Assembly: GCA_002311385.1 (NCBI GenBank)
Contig: DCAE01000112.1
Coordinates: forward strand, 13,706-77,705
Direction of reading: 5' to 3'
Length of the DNA stretch: 64,000 nt
Source of the DNA: Dehalococcoidia bacterium UBA1141
GTDB taxonomy: Bacteria; Chloroflexota; Dehalococcoidia; Lucifugimonadales; UBA3495
Shown one piece after another: positions 51,493 through 59,963 of this stretch. Below the pieces are notes generated by a model. That model worked only from the letters and a program-made list of their open reading frames with translations. It was not told the DNA's origin and did no database searches. The position numbers were made by a program, and so were the translations under genes. Each line of letters starts with the position of its first letter. The first letter of the stretch is position 1.

Positions 51493-52326
51493 ATGCCCCT
51501 AAAAAATCTAAGGCCAATGACTCCGGGAACCCGCAATGCGGTTCGACCCTCATTCGAGGAGCTAACCGCTAGCAAACCGGAAAAATCCCTGTTGGCTCCC
51601 CTACGGAAAAATGCAGGGAGAAACAACCGGGGAAAGATAACCATGCGGCGCAGGGGCGGCGGCTCCAAGCGAATGTACCGGAAGATTGATTTCAAGCGCA
51701 TCAAGGACGGCGTACCCGGCCGGGTGGCGTCCATTGAATACGACCCCAACCGCACCACCCGAATCGCGCTGATATTCTATGCGGACGGTGAAAAGAGCTA
51801 CATACTGGCTCCCAATGCCTTGTCCGTGAACGATTGGGTGCAGTCAGGACCCGAAGCTGAGATTAGCCCAGGCAACACGTTGCCCCTGCGATCGATGCCC
51901 ACCGGGACCATCATCCACAATCTGGAGTTGACACCCGGACGGGGAGGTCAACTGGTCCGAAGCGCCGGGGTTGGCGCTCAGGTGTTGTCCCGAGAGGGCG
52001 AATACGTATTGATACGTTTGCCGTCGGGCGAGATGCGGAGAGTGCTGCTCAATTGCCGAGCTACCATCGGCCAGCTCTCCAACCCGGACCATAAGAATGA
52101 AGCCCTAGGCAAAGCGGGAGCCTCCCGCCACCTGGGACGCCGCCCCCACGTTAGAGGAGTGGCAATGAACCCGGTGGATCATCCCCACGGTGGTGGCGAA
52201 GGCCGCTCTCCCATCGGGATGCCGGGTCCCAAATCTCCTTGGGGCAAACCCACGTTAGGCTACAAGACAAGGCGGAAAAAGAAGGCCTCCAGCAAGTTTA
52301 TATCTCGCCGAGGCAGGAGACGTTAG
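51493..52326 (+). CDS. rplB: Ribosomal protein L2
   Basis: L2 (277 aa) is needed for subunit joining and peptidyl transferase activity. It has GRNNRGKITMRRRGGGSKRMYR near residues 45-66 and the C-terminal active-region segment GVAMNPVDHPHGGGEGRSPIG (about 221-241), including the conserved His. The tail ends KFISRRGRRR. One base separates it from rpsS. Confidence 0.97.
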   Translation: MPLKNLRPMTPGTRNAVRPSFEELTASKPEKSLLAPLRKNAGRNNRGKITMRRRGGGSKRMYRKIDFKRIKDGVPGRVASIEYDPNRTTRIALIFYADGEKSYILAPNALSVNDWVQSGPEAEISPGNTLPLRSMPTGTIIHNLELTPGRGGQLVRSAGVGAQVLSREGEYVLIRLPSGEMRRVLLNCRATIGQLSNPDHKNEALGKAGASRHLGRRPHVRGVAMNPVDHPHGGGEGRSPIGMPGPKSPWGKPTLGYKTRRKKKASSKFISRRGRRR

Positions 52327-52327
52327 C

Positions 52328-52618
52328 ATGTCCCGGTCTATAAAGAAAGGACCGTTCGTCCATCCGAAACTGATGAAAAAAGTCGAAGCGTTACAGCGCT
52401 CCGGAGCTAACACTGTTATTCGCACTTGGTCGAGGGCATCCATGATAATGCCCGAGATGGTGGGAATAACCTTCGGTGTCCATGACGGGCGCCGCCACGT
52501 TCCGGTGTTTGTTACGGAAAATATGGTGGGACATCGCTTGGGCGAGTTTTCACCCACCCGCACCTACCGGGGCCACGTTGGCGGCCGGTCGGAACGGGCC
52601 ACCAGAGTAGTGAGGTAA
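52328..52618 (+). CDS. rpsS: Ribosomal protein S19
   Basis: S19 (96 aa) is a head protein near S13. It has MSRSIKKGPFVHPKLMKKVE, WSRASMIMPEMVG and NMVGHRLGEFSPTRTYRGH. Three bases separate it from rplV. Confidence 0.96.
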   Translation: MSRSIKKGPFVHPKLMKKVEALQRSGANTVIRTWSRASMIMPEMVGITFGVHDGRRHVPVFVTENMVGHRLGEFSPTRTYRGHVGGRSERATRVVR

Positions 52619-52621
52619 CCA

Positions 52622-52969
52622 GTGCCACCTGTAAGAGCATTCGCCAAATCGGTAGGAGCCTCGCAGAAGCGGCTCAAGCCAATCTTGGACCTGGTAAGGG
52701 GCAGAAGCGTTGAAGATGCCTTGAACACTTTGGGGCTGATGACTTCGCCGTGGGCCAAGACGGTTGCCAAGGTGGTCAAATCGGCTGCGTCCAATGCCGA
52801 AAATAACATGTTTATGGACCGGGATAACCTGAGAATTATTCGCATAACCGCCGACCACGCCACCCCGCTGAAGCGTTTTCGCCCCAGGGCCAGGGGACGG
52901 ATTGGCAAGATTATCAAAGGCAACAGCCATATTATTGTTGTAGTCAATGACCAAGAAGAGGAGGCCTAA
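52622..52969 (+). CDS. rplV: Ribosomal protein L22
   Basis: L22 (115 aa) lines the exit tunnel with its beta hairpin. AFAKSVGASQKRLKPILDLVRGRSVEDAL and the C-terminal RFRPRARGRIGKIIKGNSHI are typical. The start is GTG, three bases after rpsS; it ends three bases before rpsC. Confidence 0.95.
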   Translation: MPPVRAFAKSVGASQKRLKPILDLVRGRSVEDALNTLGLMTSPWAKTVAKVVKSAASNAENNMFMDRDNLRIIRITADHATPLKRFRPRARGRIGKIIKGNSHIIVVVNDQEEEA

Positions 52970-52972
52970 CCT

Positions 52973-53716
52973 ATGGGCCACAAGACTCATCCCTACGGTT
53001 TCCGGCTGGGCATCATCAAGGATTGGAAAGCCCACTGGTTCGCACCGAACACTTCCTCCTACCGGAAGCTGGTCTTGGAAGATCTACAACTTAGAGCCGC
53101 GGTCAAAAAGGAGTACCGGTCTTTTTCCGATGCCGGTATCTCCAGAGTGGAAATCGACCGGGGCGCTCAAGACAACGTAATTAATATCCATTCGGCCCGG
53201 CCCGGCATACTTATTGGCCGAGACGGTGAGCGGGTGAAGAACTTACGCGCCCGATTGGAAGAAATAACTTCCAGAAAGGTACAGCTAAATATCATTGAAG
53301 TTGATTCTCCAGAGATTGACGCTTTCTTGGTCTGCAGGAACATTGCGGACCAGTTGGAACGCCGGGTAGCTTACCGGCGAGCCATGCGTCAAGCTGCCCA
53401 AAGGGCAATGCAGGGAGGAGCACAGGGCATCAAGATTATCGTGAAGGGCCGGATCTCCGGTTCGGAAATCGCGAGAGTGGAAAAGCTCATGCTGGGGCGA
53501 GTCCCGCTGCACACCCTACGAGCCGACATTGACTACGGAATGACCGAAGCCAACACCGCCATGGGGTGCATCGGAATCAAGACCTGGATTTATCACGGTG
53601 AGGTGCTGCCGGTGGTGCCCGAAGAAGTCGAAGAACTGGAAACCATTGAGGTAACCGTCCAAGCCGACACACCCGATGAAAACCTAGCATTGATAGAAGC
53701 AGCAGAGGATAATTAG
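52973..53716 (+). CDS. rpsC: Ribosomal protein S3
   Basis: S3 (247 aa) is at the mRNA entry. The KH domain contains ARPGILIGRDGERVKNLRARLE (about residues 80-101). The C-terminal domain has QAAQRAMQGGAQGIKIIVKGRISG and ends in a short acidic tail. It starts MGHKTHPYGFRLGI. 39 bases to rplP. Confidence 0.96.
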   Translation: MGHKTHPYGFRLGIIKDWKAHWFAPNTSSYRKLVLEDLQLRAAVKKEYRSFSDAGISRVEIDRGAQDNVINIHSARPGILIGRDGERVKNLRARLEEITSRKVQLNIIEVDSPEIDAFLVCRNIADQLERRVAYRRAMRQAAQRAMQGGAQGIKIIVKGRISGSEIARVEKLMLGRVPLHTLRADIDYGMTEANTAMGCIGIKTWIYHGEVLPVVPEEVEELETIEVTVQADTPDENLALIEAAEDN

Positions 53717-53755
53717 CCCTGCCGGACTCATCTCAGCCAGCCCTAGGAGACAACA

Positions 53756-54193
53756 ATGTTACAACCTAAAAGAACCAAATACCGTAAAGTTATGCGAGGG
53801 CGCCGAAAGGGTATGGCCACCTCCGGAAATAGCGTTGATTTTGGGGAATTCGGGCTGAAAGCCATGGCCACCGATTGGATAACCGCTCGCCAGATCGAAG
53901 CGGCTCGTGTTGCGGTTACCCGTAGGCTGAGGCGAGGCGGACAGGTCTGGGTCAGAGTTTTCCCGGATAAATCAGTAAGCAAGAAGCCAGCCGAAGTACG
54001 GATGGGCGGCGGCAAAGCGGCCGTGGACCACTGGGTGGCCGTGGTAAAACCTGGACGAGTCATGTTTGAAGTTGCCGGGGTTCCCGCAGCGGACGCGATC
54101 GCAGCCCTCAAGCTGGCTGGTCACAAGTTGCCAATCCCTACCAGGACCGTGTCTCGCAATCGGATGACTGCGGCAGCGGCCGGGGGTCAATAA
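53756..54193 (+). CDS. rplP: Ribosomal protein L16
   Basis: L16 (145 aa) is near the A-site tRNA elbow. It has MLQPKRTKYRKVMRGRRKG, GLKAMATDWITARQIEAARVA and the RMGGGKAAVDHWVAVVKPG segment. A Gly of the usual MGGGKG is Ala here. 152 bases of spacer follow before rpmC, long for this operon. Confidence 0.96.
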   Translation: MLQPKRTKYRKVMRGRRKGMATSGNSVDFGEFGLKAMATDWITARQIEAARVAVTRRLRRGGQVWVRVFPDKSVSKKPAEVRMGGGKAAVDHWVAVVKPGRVMFEVAGVPAADAIAALKLAGHKLPIPTRTVSRNRMTAAAAGGQ

Positions 54194-54345
54194 TCGATTT
54201 CGGCACATTACCTGTTGAATCGGTGTGAATCGCAGTCAATCAGCTGCTCAATATGAGGATGCTGATGGATATAGGGTTTCAGAGGGTCACCCAACCAGGT
54301 CTTGGTAACATAGATCTTAGTAACAAAGTTTAGAGGAAAACGGCC

Positions 54346-54537
54346 ATGAGGGTCCAAGACGTAAGAGAGCTAAGCGACGACCAACTCAAGGAAGAGTTGA
54401 CCAAGGCTTACCGCGAGTATCAGAACCTTCGCTTTCGCATGACAACCAATCAGTTGCCCGATACGAATCAACCCAAGTTTGTTAGAAAATCCATCGCCCG
54501 TCTTCAAACCATCATGAAAGAACGGGGCTTGGAATAA
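54346..54537 (+). CDS. rpmC: Ribosomal protein L29
   Basis: L29 (63 aa) is a two-helix protein at the tunnel exit. It has VRELSDDQLKEELTKAYREYQNLRFR and a C-terminal RKSIARLQTIMKERG. AGAGGA precedes the ATG. The upstream 152-base spacer shows no other gene. Confidence 0.95.
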   Translation: MRVQDVRELSDDQLKEELTKAYREYQNLRFRMTTNQLPDTNQPKFVRKSIARLQTIMKERGLE

Positions 54538-54564
54538 ATAAGCGACGAATACGGAGTACCAATA

Positions 54565-55056
54565 GTGTCTAAAGAGATGCGCAAAGTCCGTACCGGTACC
54601 GTGGTACGGACCAAGTCGGACAAAACGACCATAGTGGAAATGGTGTGGAAGCAGCGCCACCGCCTGTATCGCAAGCAGATGCGGCGAGTCGCCCGTTTTT
54701 ACGTCCATGATCCGCTGAGCCAATGCCAACTAGGCGACATTGTCCGGATACAGGAAACTCGTCCTATTTCCAAGACCAAGCGGTGGCGGCTGTTGGAGAT
54801 TCTGGAGCGTCACTTGGTCGCGGATGTGCGGCCTATTGAACTGGAATCCGATGCCGATGTGATTTTGGCCCCCGAAGAGGAGACCGAAACCGAGGAAATA
54901 GTGGACGAAGCCGCAGCTGAAGAAGAATCAGAGGACGACGATACCGAAGACGAGGACGAAAGCCAAGAGGAATCGGAAGAAGACGAACCCGAGGCTGCAG
55001 ACGAGCTAGAGGAAGAGCCGACGGCTGAAGAAGAAGAAGAGGAAGAACAGGAATGA
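54565..55056 (+). CDS. rpsQ: Ribosomal protein S17 with acidic C-terminal extension
   Basis: Residues 1 to about 90 are S17 (RTGTVVRTKSDKTTIVEMVW, HDPLSQCQLGDIVRIQETRPISKTKRWRL). Residues about 95-163 are almost pure Glu/Asp with a few Ala/Ser, ending in a run of Glu. Usual length is about 85. The GTG start lies 28 bases after rpmC. The last four bases overlap rplN. Confidence 0.93.
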   Translation: MSKEMRKVRTGTVVRTKSDKTTIVEMVWKQRHRLYRKQMRRVARFYVHDPLSQCQLGDIVRIQETRPISKTKRWRLLEILERHLVADVRPIELESDADVILAPEEETETEEIVDEAAAEEESEDDDTEDEDESQEESEEDEPEAADELEEEPTAEEEEEEEQE

Positions 55057-55421
55057 TTCAGACTTACACCCGGCTAACGGTCGCTGATAATAGCGGAGCC
55101 AAGGTTATCCGGCTCATCAACATACCTGGAAGCGGCCGTCGCAAGTTTGCCCACGTCGGCGACGTGGTGGTATGCAACGTACGCGAAGCCGCCCCAAATT
55201 CCCCGGTCAGAAAAGGGGAAATAGTAAAGGCGGTGGTGATTCGCCAGGCCCAAGGCCGCCGAAGGCCCGATGGGACTTACATCAAATTCGACGACAATGC
55301 AGCAGTCCTGATTTTGGACAACCGCCTTCCCAGGGGAACGAGAATCTTCGGTCCTGTAGCCCGCGAGCTTCGGGATAAAGGATTCATGCGAATAATTTCG
55401 CTGGCACCCGAGGTGGTATAA
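55053..55421 (+). CDS. rplN: Ribosomal protein L14
   Basis: L14 (122 aa) binds at the subunit interface. It has MIQTYTRLTVADNSGAKVIR, then PVRKGEIVKAVVIR, FDDNAAVLI and GTRIFGPVARELRDKGFMRIISLAPEV. Its ATG overlaps the rpsQ stop and its stop overlaps the rplX ATG, so three genes are coupled. Confidence 0.96.
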   Translation: MIQTYTRLTVADNSGAKVIRLINIPGSGRRKFAHVGDVVVCNVREAAPNSPVRKGEIVKAVVIRQAQGRRRPDGTYIKFDDNAAVLILDNRLPRGTRIFGPVARELRDKGFMRIISLAPEVV

Positions 55422-55741
55422 TGCGCATCCGCAGCGGCGACACTGTGCTCGTCATAGCGGGCAAGGAAAAAGGGAAGACAGGCCGTGTGGACCGCCAAGT
55501 CACCAAACAGGACCGGGTGATTGTAGAAGGCGTGAACATGATCACCCGTCACATCAAGTCAAACCCTAACATTCGCCAATCCGGGCGAATCCAACGCGAG
55601 GCAGCAATTCACGTATCCAACCTGGTACTGATTTGCAATAAATGTAATAAACCCACCAAACCTGTTTCCATCGCCCTGGAGACCGGGGCAAGGGTACGAG
55701 GTTGCCCCAAGTGCAAGGAAGTGATTGATGACATCGGATGA
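55421..55741 (+). CDS. rplX: Ribosomal protein L24, zinc-ribbon form
   Basis: L24 (106 aa) starts 50S assembly. The KOW motif (GDTVLVIAGKEKGKTGRVDR) is followed by VIVEGVNMITRHIKSN. The C-terminal part has CNKC and CPKC pairs that should bind zinc, a variant found in several phyla. It overlaps rplE by 14 bases. Confidence 0.95.
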   Translation: MRIRSGDTVLVIAGKEKGKTGRVDRQVTKQDRVIVEGVNMITRHIKSNPNIRQSGRIQREAAIHVSNLVLICNKCNKPTKPVSIALETGARVRGCPKCKEVIDDIG

Positions 55742-56534
55742 GTCCCAATCCTCTACTGAGCCAAATGGCGACGGTAACGAGGAAGTAAACGAGCCACATG
55801 ACGCTCAAGTCTCTGGTGAAACAACCGGAGAGAGCGCCGGTCAAGTAACCGGCGAAGCTCCTGAGGCACAAGCGGAGGAAGCCCCCAGACGGCAAAGAGC
55901 CGCTCGGGGAGCAAGGACGACCCGCGCTCCTAGAGGCGCAGCCGCCGCCCGGGCAGCAGACGAAGCAGTACCTGTGGAGGCCCCTCCCAAACCTCGCCTC
56001 CTTGATATGTACCGGAATACGATTGTCCCGGCGATTATGGAGGAGTTCGGTTTTACCAACCCCATGCGGGTCCCCAAGGTCCAAAAGATTGTGCTAAACA
56101 TTGGTTTGGGTGAAGCCCTGACCAACAGCCGAGCGATGGAGGGAGCCGTTGGTGATTTGACCATAATTAGCGGTCAAAAACCGTTGATTACGCGGGCTCG
56201 CAAATCCATCGCCGGATTCAAGGTTAGAGAAGGCAACCCAATCGGCACCTCGGTGACCCTCAGGGGCGCCAGGATGTACCATTTCCTTGACCGTTTCATC
56301 AATATGGCCCTGCCCCGTATCCGGGACTTTAGGGGTCTTCCCAGGACCGGATTCGATGGACGAGGCAATTTCTCCATCGGAATCAGGGAGCAGATAATAT
56401 TCCCGGAGATTGACTACAACCAGATAGACCGAATTCGTGGGCTGCAGGTCACCATTGCGACCAGCGCTCGAAACGACGAAGAAGGGATAAGGCTGTTGGA
56501 ACTCTACGGCATGCCCTTTATCCGCCTGACCTAG
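55728..56534 (+). CDS. rplE: Ribosomal protein L5 with charged N-terminal extension
   Basis: Residues from about 88 onward are normal L5 (MYRNTIVPAIMEEFGF, NPMRVPKVQKIVLNIGLGEA, TRARKSIAGFKVREGNPIG, GRGNFSIGIREQIIFPEI). The first 87 residues are an acidic stretch and then an Arg/Ala/Pro-rich stretch (RRQRAARGARTTRAPRG). L5 is normally about 180 aa; this is 268. The ATG at 55728 overlaps rplX. A later start just before the L5 core is not seen with a good RBS. Confidence 0.93.
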   Translation: MTSDESQSSTEPNGDGNEEVNEPHDAQVSGETTGESAGQVTGEAPEAQAEEAPRRQRAARGARTTRAPRGAAAARAADEAVPVEAPPKPRLLDMYRNTIVPAIMEEFGFTNPMRVPKVQKIVLNIGLGEALTNSRAMEGAVGDLTIISGQKPLITRARKSIAGFKVREGNPIGTSVTLRGARMYHFLDRFINMALPRIRDFRGLPRTGFDGRGNFSIGIREQIIFPEIDYNQIDRIRGLQVTIATSARNDEEGIRLLELYGMPFIRLT

Positions 56535-56618
56535 GCATTCTCAGAACCCAAAAGCAAGTTCACACAGGCCACTGAATAAGGGCCAATTAACATACTGGGG
56601 ACCAAACAGGAGAGAAGC

Positions 56619-56804
56619 TTGGCGAAATCGTCTAAGATTCAAAAATGGTTGAGGGAGCCCAAATATCCGAGCCGCAACAACAGCCGCTGCCACCGTTGCG
56701 GTCGGCCAAGGGCTTACATTCGCTATTTCGGTATTTGCCGCATCTGTTTCAGGCAACTGGCTTTGGTTGGAGAATTGCCCGGCGTGCGAAAAGCCAGTCT
56801 CTAG
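56619..56804 (+). CDS. rpsN: Ribosomal protein S14, zinc type
   Basis: The 61-aa zinc form has RCHRCGRPRAYIRYFGICRICFRQLA with two CxxC pairs. The start is TTG with GGAG ten bases upstream. A 138-base spacer without another gene follows before rpsH. Confidence 0.95.
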   Translation: MAKSSKIQKWLREPKYPSRNNSRCHRCGRPRAYIRYFGICRICFRQLALVGELPGVRKASL

Positions 56805-56942
56805 CAGCCCATTTGCATCTTCAGCCGGATAACCATCTTTAGTCCAAGGAATCCGATTTAGCAAGTAAATACGAATTAGAAACGAAACCAGAGCTCCAGT
56901 CTCAAACCATAAGGCGCGTATTTTTCAGGAGAATAAATAATC

Positions 56943-57341
56943 ATGCCGGTTACGGACCCAGTGGCGGACATGCTGACCCGTATTCGTAATGCCATTCAAG
57001 TAAAGCACGATTCTGTGAATGTGCCTCACTCGAAACTCAAGGTGTCTATCGCCAAGATTCTTAAGGATGAGGGCTACATCCGAGACTACGATATGCCCCG
57101 TGGCCAAGCGCATCCCACCATCCGCATCCACCTGACCTACCGAGAAGCCCGGGCCCCGGCCATCACCGGGTTGAAACGGGTTAGTAAACCGGGTCTACGA
57201 ACTTATGTAGGCAAGGGCGAGATTCCAAGGGTTTTCGGAGGATTAGGGGTCGCGATTCTATCGACTTCCAAGGGTGTCATGGGCGGACGCGAAGCTTGGC
57301 GTCAAGGAGTCGGAGGGGAGTTGCTCTGTTATGTCTGGTAG
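56943..57341 (+). CDS. rpsH: Ribosomal protein S8
   Basis: S8 (132 aa) is a primary 16S binder and, in E. coli, the spc-operon repressor. It starts MPVTDPVADMLTRIRNAIQVKHDSV and ends STSKGVMGGREAWRQGVGGELLCYVW, the family's C-terminal signature. TCAGGAGAA precedes the ATG. It overlaps rplF by 11 bases. Confidence 0.96.
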   Translation: MPVTDPVADMLTRIRNAIQVKHDSVNVPHSKLKVSIAKILKDEGYIRDYDMPRGQAHPTIRIHLTYREARAPAITGLKRVSKPGLRTYVGKGEIPRVFGGLGVAILSTSKGVMGGREAWRQGVGGELLCYVW

Positions 57342-57918
57342 TAACGGCGCTGAAAATAGCCAAGAACGAACGCTTTCCAGGATTGGACGCAAGCCAATCC
57401 CTATTCCCTCGGGCGTGGATGTTCAGATTGAGTTCGATGGCGTGACGGTGAAAGGGCCTAGGGGAACCTTGGTCCAGAAATACCACCCCGAAGTAAAAGT
57501 GTCGGTCAGCGATGGCCAGGTATTGGTAGAACGCCTATCGGAACGAAAATTTCATCATGCGCTACACGGTCTCACCCGAAGCCTGATATCCAATGCCATA
57601 ACTGGCGTCACCGATGGCTACACCAAGACACTGGAGTTGATGGGTGTGGGCTACCGGGTCCAAGAAGCTGGCGACGGCATCATCCTGAACGTGGGTTACA
57701 GCCACCCTGTGGAGATTCATCCAGAGGAAGGCGTAACCATGGAAGTTGAAGGCAATAACCGGGTGCACGTGCGTGGCATCGACAAACAAAAAGTTGGCAG
57801 TCTGGCCGCGAAAGTGCGGAAAGTGAGACCGCCAAACGCCTATAAAGAAAAAGGAATCCGGTATCAAGGTGAAATCCTGCGCTTTAAGCCCGGGAAAGCC
57901 GCTGCCCGGAAAGCATAA
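57331..57918 (+). CDS. rplF: Ribosomal protein L6
   Basis: L6 (195 aa) is near the GTPase centre. The core begins at LSRIGRKPIPIPSGV after an extra 15-residue N-terminal part. Both repeats are present and the C-terminal end has RKVRPPNAYKEKGIRYQGE. The ATG at 57331, inside the rpsH end and with GGAGGGGAG upstream, is the likely start. Confidence 0.95.
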   Translation: MSGSNGAENSQERTLSRIGRKPIPIPSGVDVQIEFDGVTVKGPRGTLVQKYHPEVKVSVSDGQVLVERLSERKFHHALHGLTRSLISNAITGVTDGYTKTLELMGVGYRVQEAGDGIILNVGYSHPVEIHPEEGVTMEVEGNNRVHVRGIDKQKVGSLAAKVRKVRPPNAYKEKGIRYQGEILRFKPGKAAARKA

Positions 57919-57920
57919 CA

Positions 57921-58289
57921 ATGGCCAGAGATAAAAATTCCCGCCGACTTAGAGTTGTTCGCCATATCCGTGTACGAAAAAAGGTACAGGGTGATGGGGT
58001 GCGTCCTCGCCTGTGCGTGTTTCGAAGCCTACGGCACATATATGCTCAAGTTATCGATGACACCACCGGACATACCCTTGCTTCGGCCTCAAGTCTGGAA
58101 TCTGCAGCCGGGAAGGGGACTGAGTTGGCGGCCAAGCTGTCGACCTCCCAATCCGTGGGCAAATTGGTGGCCGAGCGTGCCAAAGAACAAGGCATCAAAG
58201 AGGTGGTTTTCGACCGCGGGGGTTATAAGTACCACGGTCGAGTGAAAGCGCTCGCTGAGGGCTCAAGGGAAGCCGGGTTGGTCTTCTAG
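57921..58289 (+). CDS. rplR: Ribosomal protein L18
   Basis: L18 (122 aa) binds 5S rRNA. It has RHIRVRKKVQGDGVRPRLCVFRSLRHIYAQVIDD, LASASSLE and a C-terminal VVFDRGGYKYHGRVKALAEGSREAGL. Two bases separate it from rplF; 89 bases follow before rpsE. Confidence 0.96.
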   Translation: MARDKNSRRLRVVRHIRVRKKVQGDGVRPRLCVFRSLRHIYAQVIDDTTGHTLASASSLESAAGKGTELAAKLSTSQSVGKLVAERAKEQGIKEVVFDRGGYKYHGRVKALAEGSREAGLVF

Positions 58290-58378
58290 CAATTAATCAT
58301 AAGAGACCCGTTCGATATGTGCTGTAGTAGGCGCTTTTGAAACTATTGAGGATTGGAAATTAGGAGGATTAATCGCTG

Positions 58379-58930
58379 ATGGTTGGGGCGTACGATAGGG
58401 GCCAATTTGGCCGTCAAAGAGACGAAGACCCATCTGGCATGACCGAGCGAGTCGTGTTCACCCGGCGTATTTCCAAGGTTGTCAAAGGCGGCAGACGATT
58501 GCGCTTTAACGCATTGGTCGTGGTTGGCGACGGGCAAGGACGCGTGGGCGCCGGTCTGGGCAAGGCATTAGTTATTCCCGACGCCGTGCGAAAAGGAAAC
58601 GCCGTGGCACGCCGAGGCATGGTGGACATTCCTCTCAAAGGCAACACCATACCGCAGCAGATAACCGTCAAAAAAGGCGCAACTATCGTGCTGATCAAAC
58701 CGGCGCGCGAAGGAACTGGAGTTATCGCTGCCGGGGCCATGCGGGCCATTCTGGAACTGGGCGGGGTACGGGATGTAGTTGGGAAATCCTTGGGTTCAAG
58801 GAATCCCATCAATATTGTGTACGCCACACTGGAGGCTCTCCGGCAACTCCGCGACCCACAGGTCGAACTGGCAAAGCGGGGCCGTCTTGTTTCCCGTGAT
58901 AGGACTCCGGATCAAGCAAGCACAGTGTAA
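58379..58930 (+). CDS. rpsE: Ribosomal protein S5
   Basis: S5 (183 aa) takes part in decoding accuracy. After about 20 extra N-terminal residues come ERVVFTRRISKVVKGGRRLRFNALVVVGDGQGRVGAGLGKA and the C-terminal GGVRDVVGKSLGSRNPINIVYAT. AGGAGG lies 11 bases before the ATG. An unusual 345-base gap separates it from rpmD. Confidence 0.96.
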   Translation: MVGAYDRGQFGRQRDEDPSGMTERVVFTRRISKVVKGGRRLRFNALVVVGDGQGRVGAGLGKALVIPDAVRKGNAVARRGMVDIPLKGNTIPQQITVKKGATIVLIKPAREGTGVIAAGAMRAILELGGVRDVVGKSLGSRNPINIVYATLEALRQLRDPQVELAKRGRLVSRDRTPDQASTV

Positions 58931-59275
58931 ATTATTGGCTGTGACAGCCAAGGGCTTTGGTTCTGCTGGTGATTGCAATGATGATGCACCAAAGCGAAGG
59001 GCCTTCCATGAGTACCTCAAGAACCCGGCGAATTGAATCACACTAAGAGCCTTGCCCAGTACGAAAACCGAACCCCTCGTGAGAAACTGAGCAAAACCCG
59101 ATGGTTAACCCACCGTAAACTTAAAATTGAATTTGCGATAATTTTATTGAGCGATTTCCCAAGTCTCTAATACTGAACAACTCAAGATAAGCTCTAGGCA
59201 GTATCTTGAACCTAATTTGCCGGTATTTTGGCTACGTCAACTGGAATCCAAATCGATTATCCTAAGGACACCCTG
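58931..59275 (+). other. Long spacer (345 bp) between rpsE and rpmD
   Basis: No gene is supported on either strand. It holds an inverted repeat GCTTTGGT (58954-58961) / ACCAAAGC (58988-58995) and becomes AT-rich in its second half. It may contain a leader or internal promoter for the rpmD-rplO-secY part. Confidence 0.5.
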
Positions 59276-59467
59276 ATGGCTCAACTGAAAATAACATGGA
59301 AAAAAAGCTGTATTGGCCGACCGGAAAAGCAACGCCGAATCATACAGTCGCTAGGTCTACGCAGACTTAATCATAGTGTAATTCACAGCGACTCGCCGAC
59401 CATCCGCGGCATGGTCAGCAAGGTGGTTCACTTGCTTGAAGTAGAGCAGGTCGAGTCGACTAGTTAA
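59276..59467 (+). CDS. rpmD: Ribosomal protein L30
   Basis: L30 (63 aa): LKITWKKSCIGRPEKQRRIIQSLGLRRLNHSV, then TIRGMVSKVVHLLEVEQVE. The ATG at 59276 with AAGGA upstream fits family length; the open frame goes 16 codons further up but lacks an RBS there. Confidence 0.94.
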   Translation: MAQLKITWKKSCIGRPEKQRRIIQSLGLRRLNHSVIHSDSPTIRGMVSKVVHLLEVEQVESTS

Positions 59468-59513
59468 TATTTCAGACACGAATTATTGAGACAAGGCGCT
59501 TAGAGGCAAGAAA

Positions 59514-59957
59514 ATGATGGAACACCAACTGGTCCCGAACAAAGGGGCCAGAAAATCACGAAAACGCATTGGCCGGGGCGATTCCGCTGGTCAGGGCAGC
59601 ACCGCCGGCAGGGGAATGAAAGGCCAGAAATCCCGAACCGGCGCCAAGTTGCGCCCCGGCTTTGAGGGTGGTCAACTGCCTCTTATCAAAGGTCTGCCCA
59701 TGAAACGGGGATTTACTAACCCATTTAAGATTTACTACTCCCTGGTGAAAATAGACGCGTTGGACCAATTTGACGACGGCGCTGTTATTACCCCAGACAT
59801 CCTGTACCGGCGAGGAATTCTAAGAAATCCGAATCAACCAGTGAAAATTGTTGGCGATGGTGAGCTAAGCAAGGCAATTACCGTTTCTGCCCACAAGTTC
59901 ACCAAGTCAGCTCGAGAAAAGATCGTGGCCGCCAAGGGAACTGCGGAGGAACTCTAG
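59514..59957 (+). CDS. rplO: Ribosomal protein L15
   Basis: L15 (147 aa) is a late 50S assembly protein. It has the Gly/Lys/Arg-rich N-terminus RKRIGRGDSAGQGSTAGRGMKGQKSR and GFEGGQLPLIKGLPMKRGFTN. AGAGGC precedes the ATG. Six bases to secY. Confidence 0.96.
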   Translation: MMEHQLVPNKGARKSRKRIGRGDSAGQGSTAGRGMKGQKSRTGAKLRPGFEGGQLPLIKGLPMKRGFTNPFKIYYSLVKIDALDQFDDGAVITPDILYRRGILRNPNQPVKIVGDGELSKAITVSAHKFTKSAREKIVAAKGTAEEL

Positions 59958-59963
59958 GTTTAG

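Noticed and set aside
55566..56084. 172-codon minus-strand open frame
   Set aside because: It is antisense to rplX/rplE. It only arises from the biased codons of the L5 extension.
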